From: a virus
Direction: 5' to 3' (one strand)
IMG/VR virus record: IMGVR_UViG_3300049845_000287
Span: 1 to 56,798 of that record
Length of the DNA: 56,798 bases
Shown here: positions 41,601 through 51,393 of the stretch, one piece after another
Layout: the number at the start of each line of letters is the position of its first letter
Numbering within the stretch: the stretch's first letter is position 1
Made by a program: the position numbers and the translations under genes
Notes under the pieces: model-generated
Seen by the model: the letters and a program-made list of their open reading frames with translations, nothing else
Told to the model about the DNA's origin: nothing
Databases searched by the model: none

Positions 41601-44600
41601 CACGAACCTGATGAAGAACGTGAAGGCCGCATCAGACACCATCGACCGGTACGCCAAGCTCAACTGGACGACGATGGTGACCGACATCAAGAACGCCCGC
41701 GCAGGGGCGAAGCCCGACGAGATGAAGCAACTGCTCTCGCGCATCGCACGCGACCCCTCCATCCTCGTGCCTATCGAGAACTGGCAGATCGGCGACGCCG
41801 TCCTCTCGCTGATGGAGAAGTCCTACCCGTCCTCGGAGAAGGCGCAGCAGGAGCCAGAGGTCGCCTACATCTACTCGGCCATCAGCAACCTCATCAACGC
41901 TGGGACGTGGTCGGACCTCGTCGTCGGCGGTGACTTCGCCGTCGGCTCCATCTCCGCGATACGTCTCGCCCAGTCTCCGGGCATCCTGGCCAAGGCGATC
42001 TCCGACCCGAACTTCGCCATCCGCGTCTACGACGGGAAGGGCTCGACCATCCTGTCGCAGTACGCCCTGTTCAAGAAGAACAACCCGTCCGACAAGGAGA
42101 TCTGGGACTGGCTCGAGAACAACCCGCGCATGGCGATGGCGCTGCGCCTCACCACCATGGGCAACAGCGTCAACAAGAAGACCGGGTTCTCCTACACCAA
42201 CGCGACCAAGACGCTCGAGAAGTCGATGTACGAGCTGCGCAAGCCCGAGTCGGTCCCGATGCGCTGCCTCAAGAAGCTCGCCGACCATCCCGGCTTCTAT
42301 GCGATGGTCGCGCTCTCCGTCCCCATGGAGGGCCAGCGCAGGGTGCAGCTGAGGAAGACGGCAGGTGACAACGTCTGGAACGTCATCGAGCTCATCCGCT
42401 CGTTCAACAAGACCGGCATGACCGGTGAGAAGTTCGTCGAGGAGCTCGTCAAGCGCAACGGGCTTCCCGAGGGCATCACGCTCGACGAGGTCAAGAGGCT
42501 CTACAAGGAGGGCCAGAAGGCGACGACCTCGATCGCCGAGGCCGACCAGTACGACGTGCGCGACACGCGCGAGTACCAGATAGGCCAGCTCATGGCGCAC
42601 CTCGCGGCCAACCTCGAGGAGTACGCGGGTATCGTCGACACCATCCCCGGTGGCTCGCTCGGATTCCCTCCGCGCAAGATCGCACTCGACCTGTTCCAGT
42701 TCAGCGACGAGACCACGCTGCGGTCGTACTTCGACGCGGTGCAGGTCATGAGCGGCGCCAAGACGGAGGTCTCGACCTCGGTCAACGCCGCAGAGTCGAA
42801 GAAGAACGCCGCGCTGATGTTCCTCGCCCAGTACGTCCCGAAGGCGTGCGGCGCGCCCGAGCCTGTCCGGATGAAGACCGGGCAGCTCGCAGCCGTGTGG
42901 GAAGACCACATCGGCGACCAGGTGTTCTTCCCGCCGCTCACCGAGGACGGCAGCCCGGAGTGGTACTACATCAACGAGGCGAACCTCGAGTTCATCACCG
43001 AGTACGCGAACGAGAACTACGGCGGCATGGTCATGATCGAGGACACCGCGGCCTGCGTCGACCCGCTCTGCCGGTGTGCCCGGCACGCCAAGGCCGACCC
43101 GTCCACGAACTTCACGGGGCTGCAGACCACCGAGCTCGGTAGGTTCCTCACTGTGGTGCGTACGTTCTCGGGAGAGACGCTCAACCTCAAGATCAAGACG
43201 ACCGGCGACGACGAGACCGACTCCATCACCAAGAACAAGGTCTTCGAGATCCTCGACGTCGGTCTCGAGCGCAGGCTCAACGACGAGTGGGTCAAGCTCG
43301 GCATGAACCCGGCGCCCGAGACGCTGCTGGTCCTGCGCACGATGGTCGCCGAGAAGATGAAGGAGACCTACAAGGAGATGGGCTACGGCGAGGAGCTCAC
43401 GCTCGACGACTTCACCGCGCTCGCTCATTTCATGGTGCGCCCCTACGAGGCCGCCGACGGGCTGATGAAGATCAAGCTGCTCTCCATCGGCCAGCTCAAC
43501 GCCATCTGCCACGAGGCGGCGACCGCGTACGTCAACGAGCTCGGCGACCAGATCACCCACCAGGGTGTGCTCGACAGGATGGTCGAGGCGCTCTCCGACG
43601 ACAGCATCGTCGCCTCCGAGATGGACATCAACGACGTGACCGCGCTGGTCGACGTCGCGCCCAAGATGTTCATGACGCCGAGGCTGAAGTACCAGCGCAT
43701 GTCGAGCACGGGGCGCAACCTCGAGCTCGCCAAGCAGATCGTCAAGGAGAACCCCGACGTCCGTGCCCTGTCGGAGGAGGCGATGGACGACTACGAGTCC
43801 ATCCTGCTCAAGAAGGACAAGCGCGGCCTGGTCGACAGTTGGAAGAACCTCAACCTGTTCGGCGAGAAGTACATGAACAAGCGCTACAAGCTGCGCCTCA
43901 TCGGCATCTTCACCGACAAGGGTTCCATGTCCGAGGAGTTCATCGGCCCCCGCAACTGCTGGCTGCTCAAGCGCGGCGGGGCGTCGGTCGACACGATCGC
44001 CAGGGCGTACCGGCTCGGTATCACGGTGCTCATCGAGAACCCGTCCGAGGTCGACTGGAAAGAGGTCAGTCGCATGACCGGAGGGGAGATCGACGAGAGG
44101 CAACTCGTCGACAAGGGCGGCAACCGCTGGCTCATCCCGATGTTCGACATCCGGCTCAACGGACAGAACCGCTCCGAGAACCACGGCGCGTTCGACGCGG
44201 GCGTGGTCCACGTCCTGCCCGAGAGCGTCTACTTCTACTTCGAGAGCATCCTGAACAAGGACGCGGCGGCTGACGCCGAGTTCATCCCGACCAAGTGGTT
44301 CTCGGACAACATCACGTTCAAGCGCACCGGCACCTACCGGCTGCCCGCCAAAGCGGCGTTCGCCAACCTGATATGGGAGCAGCGTCCCCGTGGCGGCCCC
44401 GGTGTGGTCAACATCGACATCGCCACGCGCCAGCAGATCGAGGACTACTTCGTCGACGGGTACGTCTCCGACACGGCGGACGACGCGCCACCCGAGCTCG
44501 ACAAGAGCATCCCGCTCGATCTGGGCAAGGCCAACACCGAGGAGGGGAGCCGTGAGAACAACCGGTTCCTCGAGGACGTGAAGGTCTACCTGTCCCGCTA

Positions 44601-45756
44601 CCACGAGACCAATGAGAAGGGGATGCTCCCGAGCGCCAAGCCCGACGAGATCATCGGGTGGCTGCGAGCCGAGATCAACGGAGAGGTGAGGTTCCACCCC
44701 ATCCGCATGTTCGAGCTCGGTCACGGTGCGGGAGCGCCGACGGACATGGAGATCGACTGGGAGAAGACCAAGTTCGACCAGGGCACCCAGGAGCTCCTCG
44801 TGGAGTGGAGGAGCGAGGGCTCGATGCTCGGCCGCATGTTCAAGATATTCGAGGGCGGCTTCGCGTCGAACAAGTTCATGGCGCGCACGGACGCCATCGA
44901 CGACATGGAGCTGCAGAACGGGGTCAAGATCGCCGGCTACATCGCACGGCAGTCCACCTCCGGCCGCCGGTTGCTCATGCGCCGCCAGCAGAAGATGTCG
45001 ACGCTGATGTATATGGCGCGGCTCTCCCCGTACGGCTACAACTTCGCGGAGCGAGACGACACGTTCCCGAACGACCCGGAGATCAAGGAAGCCCTGCTCT
45101 CCGGTGAGATGGAGATCGGTGAATGGGACAAGATCCTGAAGGTCGGCGACATCCAGTTCTACCCGGAGGCCGGCGGTGAGCGCAACGCCTTCCTCAACGA
45201 CATGTGCCGCAAGGCGGTGCGCTACAAGGTCAACCCGACCGTCGTGCTCGCCTCGCGTTACGGCGGCGAGGGCGGGACGCCATCGAACCTGTGGTTCAAC
45301 TTCCAGGTCCTGTTCGGGCGCGGGCCCGGCTACCAGCGCAACCTCATGCAGTGGCTCAACTTCATGATGCCGACGCTGTGCCCGCCCGGCCTCGAGGATG
45401 GCAAGAAGCCGAACACGCTGTTCAACGCCAACCTCCAGGTCTACGTCCCTGCCAGCCACACGATGAAGACCTCGGTGCTGGGCAGGAAGCGCGGCGACAC
45501 GGTCACCGTCGGAGAGTGGGTCGACCTGTACGGTGGGTTCCACTTCCTCGACGAGCACTACGACGGGCACTCGAACTCGGGGAGCACGGTCAAGTCCGAC
45601 GGGATCCCCGGACTCAACACGCTCATGGCAGGCGGCAAGGAACTCTCGTCCAAGCAACTCAAGGCATACTTCGGCTGGGGCAACATCGGGCACGCGGGCA
45701 ACTGGTCCGTGGCACCGTCCGGGATGATCTCTCCTGACCAAGAGCCGATCGACTAG
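38659..45756 (+). CDS. Giant virion protein with RNA polymerase beta-prime-like active site
   Basis: This is a 2365-aa protein. Residues 1-190 are disordered and Pro-rich and carry a tag shared with the next protein (GGTRGD 13-18, GQPRIN 22-27). Residues about 257-370 resemble the beta-prime double-psi beta-barrel: RGKLSAG...KIHEISVSAEQL, then KAP...HR, then GIKINPIVFTMWNADFDGDDM, where NADFDGD (362-368) is the Mg-binding signature of multisubunit RNA polymerases. A Cys/His cluster (CVDPLCRCARH) is near 1465. I could not place the beta-subunit lysines, bridge helix or trigger loop by eye. Likely a virion-packaged polymerase; a non-catalytic relic is the alternative. Confidence 0.7.
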   Translation: MSKTHGAPTVGPGGTRGDAEQGQPRINIPKIEVDVPAIETPVTEAPAETGAPQGTPQGAPKTVVPPAAPAPVAPPAGPRPGTVEAMQGIPKPVEQRAEQTVLPGFEPPPAPLEGPPPVSAPPAQGQAPIPDLMQTQAVEGTGAPAALGAEQLGSLQTQSTVVKNEEKLLEQGGLEATSPVSQARVPTVEELTGGEDLFAAEQTDVIANRAVDMEDMVPPTKATRANLPDRSSKAVLKEQREEATAGYGTDETGTAVRGKLSAGWDVKIHEISVSAEQLVDAWRHQTSGLRELMTEYGYDQEQMLANRAYAIWAVTDLFTNNDIEALAMKAPLVDEASVHRRVVRINKGRGIKINPIVFTMWNADFDGDDMILSFGREAIRDAKSAMDFLIGTDGVGKIDPDFFDMAPWGDGTTTVYAHLRELFEGDPDNPLLLTEAELKGLASAIERGWSKDSKVRAAGYRSLLRWSRQIGERFPAGPGRDEAVARILTDIYNQNKDIRMLTLGFTAGWNYIAPADLNGEYGEESQFPELESDSSTPANMKDMERALGTPIGYVPGKNIHFRVTASFLKAARQVSYFMGIKPPGDTFEEKVALMASGIEAFDEAERGVSDWARRLIIESLGGFPADGHLDPKKFDAYIKKFVRRYNYIAYTVNSVTATFNLDDTISPADRQSYVKPIRTANQIDMNRDIRKEFKNVFGSFTMGRLFGKECPNGWENITLDEFVHTNRADATSPAGAKLLGRPSTPLDTPAHLIGRLADLRTSFSKTYNDEFTKSLKKQFSPGGELLLRKVGILRKEQRVAKKNSAQLDADMIVLLDAMRSFSVDIFYFLGFNSPADLERNPLGQKFLGATNYNKLGGLMYEAATRYRFEPVQHAERELRAAKNGKERRHWESVLRHELGEIASSSETWAVIVHDYENGGDVLPRVLLSDMTKTQKEAEIVKLVHESIVGRHGYNKDEVAAGLMGNPKGLYARDRFISDFGHTNLMKNVKAASDTIDRYAKLNWTTMVTDIKNARAGAKPDEMKQLLSRIARDPSILVPIENWQIGDAVLSLMEKSYPSSEKAQQEPEVAYIYSAISNLINAGTWSDLVVGGDFAVGSISAIRLAQSPGILAKAISDPNFAIRVYDGKGSTILSQYALFKKNNPSDKEIWDWLENNPRMAMALRLTTMGNSVNKKTGFSYTNATKTLEKSMYELRKPESVPMRCLKKLADHPGFYAMVALSVPMEGQRRVQLRKTAGDNVWNVIELIRSFNKTGMTGEKFVEELVKRNGLPEGITLDEVKRLYKEGQKATTSIAEADQYDVRDTREYQIGQLMAHLAANLEEYAGIVDTIPGGSLGFPPRKIALDLFQFSDETTLRSYFDAVQVMSGAKTEVSTSVNAAESKKNAALMFLAQYVPKACGAPEPVRMKTGQLAAVWEDHIGDQVFFPPLTEDGSPEWYYINEANLEFITEYANENYGGMVMIEDTAACVDPLCRCARHAKADPSTNFTGLQTTELGRFLTVVRTFSGETLNLKIKTTGDDETDSITKNKVFEILDVGLERRLNDEWVKLGMNPAPETLLVLRTMVAEKMKETYKEMGYGEELTLDDFTALAHFMVRPYEAADGLMKIKLLSIGQLNAICHEAATAYVNELGDQITHQGVLDRMVEALSDDSIVASEMDINDVTALVDVAPKMFMTPRLKYQRMSSTGRNLELAKQIVKENPDVRALSEEAMDDYESILLKKDKRGLVDSWKNLNLFGEKYMNKRYKLRLIGIFTDKGSMSEEFIGPRNCWLLKRGGASVDTIARAYRLGITVLIENPSEVDWKEVSRMTGGEIDERQLVDKGGNRWLIPMFDIRLNGQNRSENHGAFDAGVVHVLPESVYFYFESILNKDAAADAEFIPTKWFSDNITFKRTGTYRLPAKAAFANLIWEQRPRGGPGVVNIDIATRQQIEDYFVDGYVSDTADDAPPELDKSIPLDLGKANTEEGSRENNRFLEDVKVYLSRYHETNEKGMLPSAKPDEIIGWLRAEINGEVRFHPIRMFELGHGAGAPTDMEIDWEKTKFDQGTQELLVEWRSEGSMLGRMFKIFEGGFASNKFMARTDAIDDMELQNGVKIAGYIARQSTSGRRLLMRRQQKMSTLMYMARLSPYGYNFAERDDTFPNDPEIKEALLSGEMEIGEWDKILKVGDIQFYPEAGGERNAFLNDMCRKAVRYKVNPTVVLASRYGGEGGTPSNLWFNFQVLFGRGPGYQRNLMQWLNFMMPTLCPPGLEDGKKPNTLFNANLQVYVPASHTMKTSVLGRKRGDTVTVGEWVDLYGGFHFLDEHYDGHSNSGSTVKSDGIPGLNTLMAGGKELSSKQLKAYFGWGNIGHAGNWSVAPSGMISPDQEPID
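39736..39762 (+). other. NADFDGD catalytic motif codons
   Basis: These codons encode MWNADFDGD. The three Asp residues of D-F-D-G-D chelate the catalytic Mg in bacterial, archaeal and eukaryotic RNA polymerases and in related phage and RNAi polymerases. The preceding INPIVFT matches the usual hydrophobic LHPLVCA strand. Confidence 0.8.
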
Positions 45757-45765
45757 GGACACGAC

Positions 45766-48700
45766 ATGGGCAGAACCAGAACAGGCAGGACCACCCCAGG
45801 TGCGGGTACTGGCGGGACCAGAGGCGACGTCCGTGGTGGACAGCCGAACGTCAACGCCCCCGACGTCGAAGTGCCGGACATAGCGCCGGACGCGAAGCCA
45901 CAGGAGAACGTCAACAAGGACCTCGAGAAGAAGATCCCTGAGGTCAGGCCACCCGTCGTACCGAAGCCGGTAGCCAAGCCCGTCATCACACCTCAGAAGA
46001 CGGTGCTCGATGAGCGGCTCGAAGCCGATCGGCAGCGCACGACGCAGAGCGCATCAGGGCTCGAGCGGCCTTTGTCGGAGAGGATCCCCGAGGTCAACGA
46101 CCCGGCGAAGGCGCGCATATACTCTGGAACCTACGCGGCTCCGCACGCCGATACCGCCCGCGGTGCAGCGGCGGGGACGACCGTGGTCGAGTCCGAGAGC
46201 GGCCCGGTCACCATCGACGAGCAGGGCACCATCGTCGACTCCGACGAGGACTTCCTCGACACGCTGGTCGGGCGCGAGGGCAAGTGGACGGCCGAGGAGA
46301 CTCAGCGCGTCATGTCCATGGAGCCCGAGGTCAAGGAGAAGTGGAAGGCCAAGCGGCTCAAGGAGGGCATGCCCAGCAAGCCTGCTGCTCCGAAGAAGCC
46401 TGCCGTCAAGGTCGAGCCCAAGGTGGCACCGACAAACAAGGCACCGGACACCTCTAGCGTGGATGAGCAGGCCGTCTCACCCGAGGTGGAGCAACAGTAC
46501 GTCGAGGCGTTCGCTCTGCTGGACGCGATGCTCGCCGACCCCTCCATCATCGACAAGGCCATGAAGGACGCCTTCGAGCAGATCGGCTCACCGGCCGACC
46601 CGGTCAAGGTGCTCGTCTGGGCGTTCGGACGCTTCCTGGCTGACGAGCGCAGCGAGGGCTCGCTGCAGATCCTGAAGAACGCCATCAGGACCACCAAGCA
46701 GGTCTACGGTGATGCGCTCGCCACGAAGGTCGCCAACTCCGTGGTCAAACGTCTGCGCCCGGACTACGAGCCCGGAGCCCAGGCCGCCCCACAGGTGGCG
46801 CCTGAGCAGGCCGAGGAGGGGGCGGAAGCCCCTGTCGATGCTGCCGAGGAAGAGCAGATCATCCGCGACGAGAGCTACAAGGAGATCCCGCTTCCGTTCG
46901 ATTTGGCCGCGATAGCCAACGTGGACCCGGACGCACAGCGTACTCCGGTGGCTCTGAACAGCGCCGGTAACGAGCGCGTCTTCACCTCGTGGCGCAGGAG
47001 CCTCGAGGCGGCGCTCGTCAACGCGAGCCCGAGCGAGGAGACCCATACCGCCAAGGGCAAGACGTCCAAGACCGGCAAGCCCCGCGGTGTGACGGCTGTC
47101 CGCATGGACGCCGAGGCGTTCGCCGATGCCAACCCCGAGCTCGCCCTGGAGATCCTCGAAGGGCGGGTCTACACGGCGCTCGACGCAGGCAAGATCAAGG
47201 TCGCGCAGGCACACCTCGCCGCGCTCAACGCATGGGTCGCTCACTACGAGGCAAAGCCCGACGTCGATGACGTCTTCTACGACGAGACCTGGGACAAGGC
47301 CAAGGAGCTTCCGAGGCGTCCTGCCGACATCGACATGGAAGCCGCGCGCGCCATGGGCCAGGGGTCCGGTTCGCGTGCAGCCATCGAGCGTGGACGCTCG
47401 CGGGTCAACTTCGCCGTACGCGATGCGACGAAGTTCCTCATCCAGCAGGGCTACGACGCCGTCGACGACCGTGTGTACTCGGCACGGTTGGCCCTCGGAC
47501 TCGATGTCGATCCTGAGAGCGCGCCGGCCGTGCGCGCCGCCAGAGTCGAGGCCGAGGCCGAGAACCAGTTCGTCGACGACATCAACAACGCGCTCGAGAA
47601 CGCCCAGTTCGAGATGGACATGGACGAGACCATCAGCGCGCTCCAGGTCGAGCTGGACACGGTGACCGACGCCGAGCGCAAGCAACTCGAGAACGACGTC
47701 GAGAAGATCCTCCAGATCAACGAGGAGCAGAAGAAGGCTCCGACCGTCCAGCGACCCAAGAGCGCGATCCGCCAGCGCATCGAAGAGACCAAGGCGTTCA
47801 TCAAGCAGAACCTGTTCGACGGCCTGTTCCCGCTCACCGGCGACCAGATGGTCGAGGAGGACTACGACGAAGAGGACGAGAACGGCGAGATCGTCACCAA
47901 GACCAGGATGGTGCCCCGGCACTCCGACGAGGTCATGGCTGAGATCAACAAGACGCTGCACTTCTTCGGCATCAAGCCGGGGCGTGAGGCGACCAAGATG
48001 CTGTTCCGTGCCTTCCAGCTCTACCGCGGCTTCTCCATCGACCGCGACGGCAGGATGTTCAAGCAATCCAAGGAGAAGGTGAAGATCTCAGACGATGTCT
48101 TCATCCAGTTCCTCGGCGAGATCCGCAACAACGTGCGGATGTATAACAACCCCTTCGCCTACACGAACCCGCACTACAAGCTCGGTACGACCGAGTGTTA
48201 CCCGATGCCGATCTCCAAGGCGCTTGCCGCCTGGTTCACCTCGGGCACGAGCGGCGAGCTCTCCATCTCAGCGGAAGACCTCATCACGCACAGCGTCAAG
48301 GAGTACAACGAGAAGGTCGAGCCGCGCCTCAAGAAGCTCGCATCGTTCGCCCAGCGCGAGGTGCTGTTCGACATGCGTGACGTCGTGGCCGACCAGCTCA
48401 AGCGTGACGACTTGCCCGGCCGCTCTCCTGACGAGCGCATGTCGGCCACCGAGATGCTCAACGCCGACTCGGAATACGCCAAGCTGTTCAATGACGAGGA
48501 GGCCCTCGTCGCTGCCATGGTCGAGCGGCAGGAGCGCCAGTTCCGCGCCATGACCCGCGTCGAGAAGCATAAGAAGCGCGCTGAGGTCAAAGACTCCGAG
48601 GACGCCGGGGAGAACGCCGACGAATACTGGTACGAGGTCGCGGCGCCCAACGCCCAGAGCGCGGCGCGCACCGTCGCCAACATCGGGCGCATCATGGGCG

Positions 48701-51393
48701 TCATCGGCAACCCGTTCATCGCGGCGACCGGTATCGCCGAGAAGACGACGGGCGTCATCTACCAGTCGGCAGGCACCTGGGCCTTGCGCCAGTTCATGGG
48801 CGGGGAGCAGCAGATCACGGAGAACGGCAAGCAGATAGTCGCCGAGGACCACAACCTCCACGCCGTCGAGGAGATGCTCAAGATCATCGCCTCGGAAGGC
48901 TTCGACGGCCTGATAGACCTGGCTTCCCGTGGTGTCCTGTTCGCCAAGGAGACCAAGATCAAGAACGAGAAGAAGCCGTTGGCCACCGCCAGGCAGAGGA
49001 CGGGCCAGTGGGTCGAGGTCGCCATGGCCTGGTCGACGGGTGACGTGGTGTTCAAGAAGAAGACGGCTCGCATCCTGCTCGACCACCTCATCTACCAGTT
49101 CGAGCGCAGCGCGAAGCTCGACCCGGACGCCGTCACCTACACCGCGGTCGAGCTCGAGTCCATGCTGGAGAGCGACCCCAACGGGTTCTGGAGCATGGTC
49201 GCCACGACCTCGGAGGGCAGGCAGGCGCTCCTGTTCGCAGGCAACACGTCGCTGGCGGGCGTGGACCCGCTCACCAACCTGTTGCGGCTCGGTACGCGCA
49301 ACTCGCTCGTCGACGCGTCGCTCGGATTCATCATCGGCTGGTATCTGAAGTTCGGCATGCGGTCGGCGATCAGGATGATCCCGTACTCGAACACCGCCAT
49401 CTTTCTGGCGCAGCGCGGGCTCATCAACCCGGCGCTCAGCATCGGCGTGTCCGGTGACACGCTGGCCGATACCAACGAGTTCATGCTCGCGGGCAACGAG
49501 TCGTTCGCGCGAGGCATGGCGCAGAACATCATCGTCGACACCATGAGGTTCGGCACACAGGCGGCCACCTTCATGTTCTGCATGGGGCTCGTCACCCTGC
49601 TCGGTGGGGTCGCACCTCCCGACGACGACGACAAGCGCCACCTGTGGTTCGAGTGGAAGATCGGCGGCAAGGACGGCGTGGCGGTCAAGGAGGCGTGGTA
49701 CTTCCAGGAGCTCCTCGGCTTCTCGATGCCACTCGTCATCGCCGTGCTGGCCGGCGCCCAGACAGGTGACACCGACGAGGCCATGTTCATCCTCACGAAC
49801 GGCGTGTGGGAGAAGCTCGAGCAGAACCCGTGGACGAACGCGGCCGACCTGATCGACCTCACGAACAACTTCGACAGAGACCTCGTCGAAGCGCAGGCGC
49901 GCGCAGAGGGTTACGAGGGAGCCGACCCGACGGGCGAGCAGTACGCCTACTCGCAGATCATGATGTGGATGACGAGGCGGACCTATCAGACCTTCGAGCC
50001 CGCCATCCTGCGGCAAGCCTACAACGAGCACGGGCTGTTCACCGGAACGGCTGACCTGGCCCGATCGCCGAACATGGTCTTCACGGGTGACCCGAACGAC
50101 CCGACCGACATGACGACGTGGATCGACTCGCAGAAGCGGCGCGCGAACAGGCCGTCGAGGGCGACCGCGCTCATCGCCAACATACTGGCCGGCTACTACT
50201 GGCAGAGCCACGACCCGTCGCAGCCGCCGCTCACCGGCTACATGCGCGACCAGATGCCGCTCGTGGAGAACGTCGACTCGACGAACCAGATGTGGATCGA
50301 CGCGCTGTCGGTCAAAGACCCGGCAGGCGGGCCGAACATCCCGAGGGAGAAGTGGACGCCCGAGCAGGAGCAGCGCATCGTCAACGAGGTCAAGTCGCTC
50401 ATCGCCCGGTTCCCGAACCCGGTGGACATGGCGGCCCAGGGCATCGTCATACCCTACGACGCACGAGCCGCCACCGTGGACGCGTTCAACAAGGAGTGGG
50501 GCGAGATCCGCTCCCGTCACTACAAGCGTGTCGCCGACGGTGACTTCGCCTCGCTGCCCGGCGGATGGCCCTCGGCCGCCGACAAGAAGCGCAAGAACAA
50601 GGCGTACGAGAACCACCTCAAGGAGCAGGCCAAGATCGACGCGAAGATCGACATCCTGTTCAGCGACGAGATCCCGTACTCGGCCCTGAAGTACAACCGC
50701 TGGGAGACGAACTACCGCACGATGTTCGTGTGGAAGGATGGTCCGAAGAAGGGCAAGCCTGCCCACCCGCTCGAGTACCGGATGCACTCCGAGGACGTCG
50801 AGATCATCAGGTACGCCTCGGGCGACCACAAGTCGAGCTTCTTCCCGTGGCTGACCGTGGACGACCAGGGCAAGGACACCTACGACGCGCAGACGCAGGT
50901 CGGCTGGCAGAACGCCAACACCGACATGGACTTCGTGCGCGAGTCCACGATGGACCGCACCATCGAGACCGGCGTCAACAAGGGCAAGAACGCCTGGGAG
51001 GTGCTCTCCGGCGAGGGCGGCGCCTACTCCAAGGCGATGCAGGGGGCGGGCATGGGCGCGCTCATGCCGATGCTGCTCACCGGCCAGCGCGCCTTGCTGC
51101 CCAAGCGCATGCCGTTCGACAAGCTCGATCGCAAGGACTTCCCGAAGCCCGAGGTGGAGAAGGCGGTCAAGCCTGACGACTCAGGCAAGACCGTGTGGCG
51201 TCGCGGCTGGGGCGGTGGCTGGGGGTCGAACGAGTACACGCCGGTCTTCTACTCGCACCCGGCGTACAGCCTCAACGCCGACAAGCCCGCCGGGCTGTAC
51301 CGGAAGAACCCGAACTACACCAGGTTCGACTATCTTCGTCCGAGAGTTTCCACCAAGGGTAGCCGTGAAGCCTACCGCCGAGAGGACTTCTGA
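45766..51393 (+). CDS. Giant internal virion protein, possible ejection protein
   Basis: This is an 1875-aa protein. The N terminus has GGTRGD (16-21) and GQPNVN (25-30) at the same spacing as in the 2365-aa neighbour, followed by a Pro/Lys/Glu-rich linker to about 260. The middle is alpha-helical. Hydrophobic stretches near 1255-1285 and 1320-1335 could enter a membrane. The C terminus is Tyr-rich and basic. No lysozyme or polymerase motif was seen. It probably travels in the capsid and enters the cell with the DNA, like T7 gp16 or the cargo proteins of crAss-like phages. ATG end-overlaps the portal gene start. Confidence 0.65.
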   Translation: MGRTRTGRTTPGAGTGGTRGDVRGGQPNVNAPDVEVPDIAPDAKPQENVNKDLEKKIPEVRPPVVPKPVAKPVITPQKTVLDERLEADRQRTTQSASGLERPLSERIPEVNDPAKARIYSGTYAAPHADTARGAAAGTTVVESESGPVTIDEQGTIVDSDEDFLDTLVGREGKWTAEETQRVMSMEPEVKEKWKAKRLKEGMPSKPAAPKKPAVKVEPKVAPTNKAPDTSSVDEQAVSPEVEQQYVEAFALLDAMLADPSIIDKAMKDAFEQIGSPADPVKVLVWAFGRFLADERSEGSLQILKNAIRTTKQVYGDALATKVANSVVKRLRPDYEPGAQAAPQVAPEQAEEGAEAPVDAAEEEQIIRDESYKEIPLPFDLAAIANVDPDAQRTPVALNSAGNERVFTSWRRSLEAALVNASPSEETHTAKGKTSKTGKPRGVTAVRMDAEAFADANPELALEILEGRVYTALDAGKIKVAQAHLAALNAWVAHYEAKPDVDDVFYDETWDKAKELPRRPADIDMEAARAMGQGSGSRAAIERGRSRVNFAVRDATKFLIQQGYDAVDDRVYSARLALGLDVDPESAPAVRAARVEAEAENQFVDDINNALENAQFEMDMDETISALQVELDTVTDAERKQLENDVEKILQINEEQKKAPTVQRPKSAIRQRIEETKAFIKQNLFDGLFPLTGDQMVEEDYDEEDENGEIVTKTRMVPRHSDEVMAEINKTLHFFGIKPGREATKMLFRAFQLYRGFSIDRDGRMFKQSKEKVKISDDVFIQFLGEIRNNVRMYNNPFAYTNPHYKLGTTECYPMPISKALAAWFTSGTSGELSISAEDLITHSVKEYNEKVEPRLKKLASFAQREVLFDMRDVVADQLKRDDLPGRSPDERMSATEMLNADSEYAKLFNDEEALVAAMVERQERQFRAMTRVEKHKKRAEVKDSEDAGENADEYWYEVAAPNAQSAARTVANIGRIMGVIGNPFIAATGIAEKTTGVIYQSAGTWALRQFMGGEQQITENGKQIVAEDHNLHAVEEMLKIIASEGFDGLIDLASRGVLFAKETKIKNEKKPLATARQRTGQWVEVAMAWSTGDVVFKKKTARILLDHLIYQFERSAKLDPDAVTYTAVELESMLESDPNGFWSMVATTSEGRQALLFAGNTSLAGVDPLTNLLRLGTRNSLVDASLGFIIGWYLKFGMRSAIRMIPYSNTAIFLAQRGLINPALSIGVSGDTLADTNEFMLAGNESFARGMAQNIIVDTMRFGTQAATFMFCMGLVTLLGGVAPPDDDDKRHLWFEWKIGGKDGVAVKEAWYFQELLGFSMPLVIAVLAGAQTGDTDEAMFILTNGVWEKLEQNPWTNAADLIDLTNNFDRDLVEAQARAEGYEGADPTGEQYAYSQIMMWMTRRTYQTFEPAILRQAYNEHGLFTGTADLARSPNMVFTGDPNDPTDMTTWIDSQKRRANRPSRATALIANILAGYYWQSHDPSQPPLTGYMRDQMPLVENVDSTNQMWIDALSVKDPAGGPNIPREKWTPEQEQRIVNEVKSLIARFPNPVDMAAQGIVIPYDARAATVDAFNKEWGEIRSRHYKRVADGDFASLPGGWPSAADKKRKNKAYENHLKEQAKIDAKIDILFSDEIPYSALKYNRWETNYRTMFVWKDGPKKGKPAHPLEYRMHSEDVEIIRYASGDHKSSFFPWLTVDDQGKDTYDAQTQVGWQNANTDMDFVRESTMDRTIETGVNKGKNAWEVLSGEGGAYSKAMQGAGMGALMPMLLTGQRALLPKRMPFDKLDRKDFPKPEVEKAVKPDDSGKTVWRRGWGGGWGSNEYTPVFYSHPAYSLNADKPAGLYRKNPNYTRFDYLRPRVSTKGSREAYRREDF

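Noticed and set aside
43884-44159. Beta-subunit-like double-psi barrel lysines in the 2365-aa protein (around IRLNGQNRSENHGAFDAGVVHV)
   Set aside because: It vaguely recalls the GDK...RHGNKG motif by position of His-Gly, but both key lysines are absent, so I do not claim it.
41632-45762. 1376-codon open frame antisense to the giant virion gene
   Set aside because: It is Val/Leu/Asp/Arg-rich, as expected from the reverse of GC-biased codons, has no ribosome site or domain, and is fully opposite a gene with a clear catalytic motif.
48268-50829. 853-codon antisense frame
   Set aside because: Same reasoning; it is a mirror of GC-rich third positions in the 1875-aa gene.
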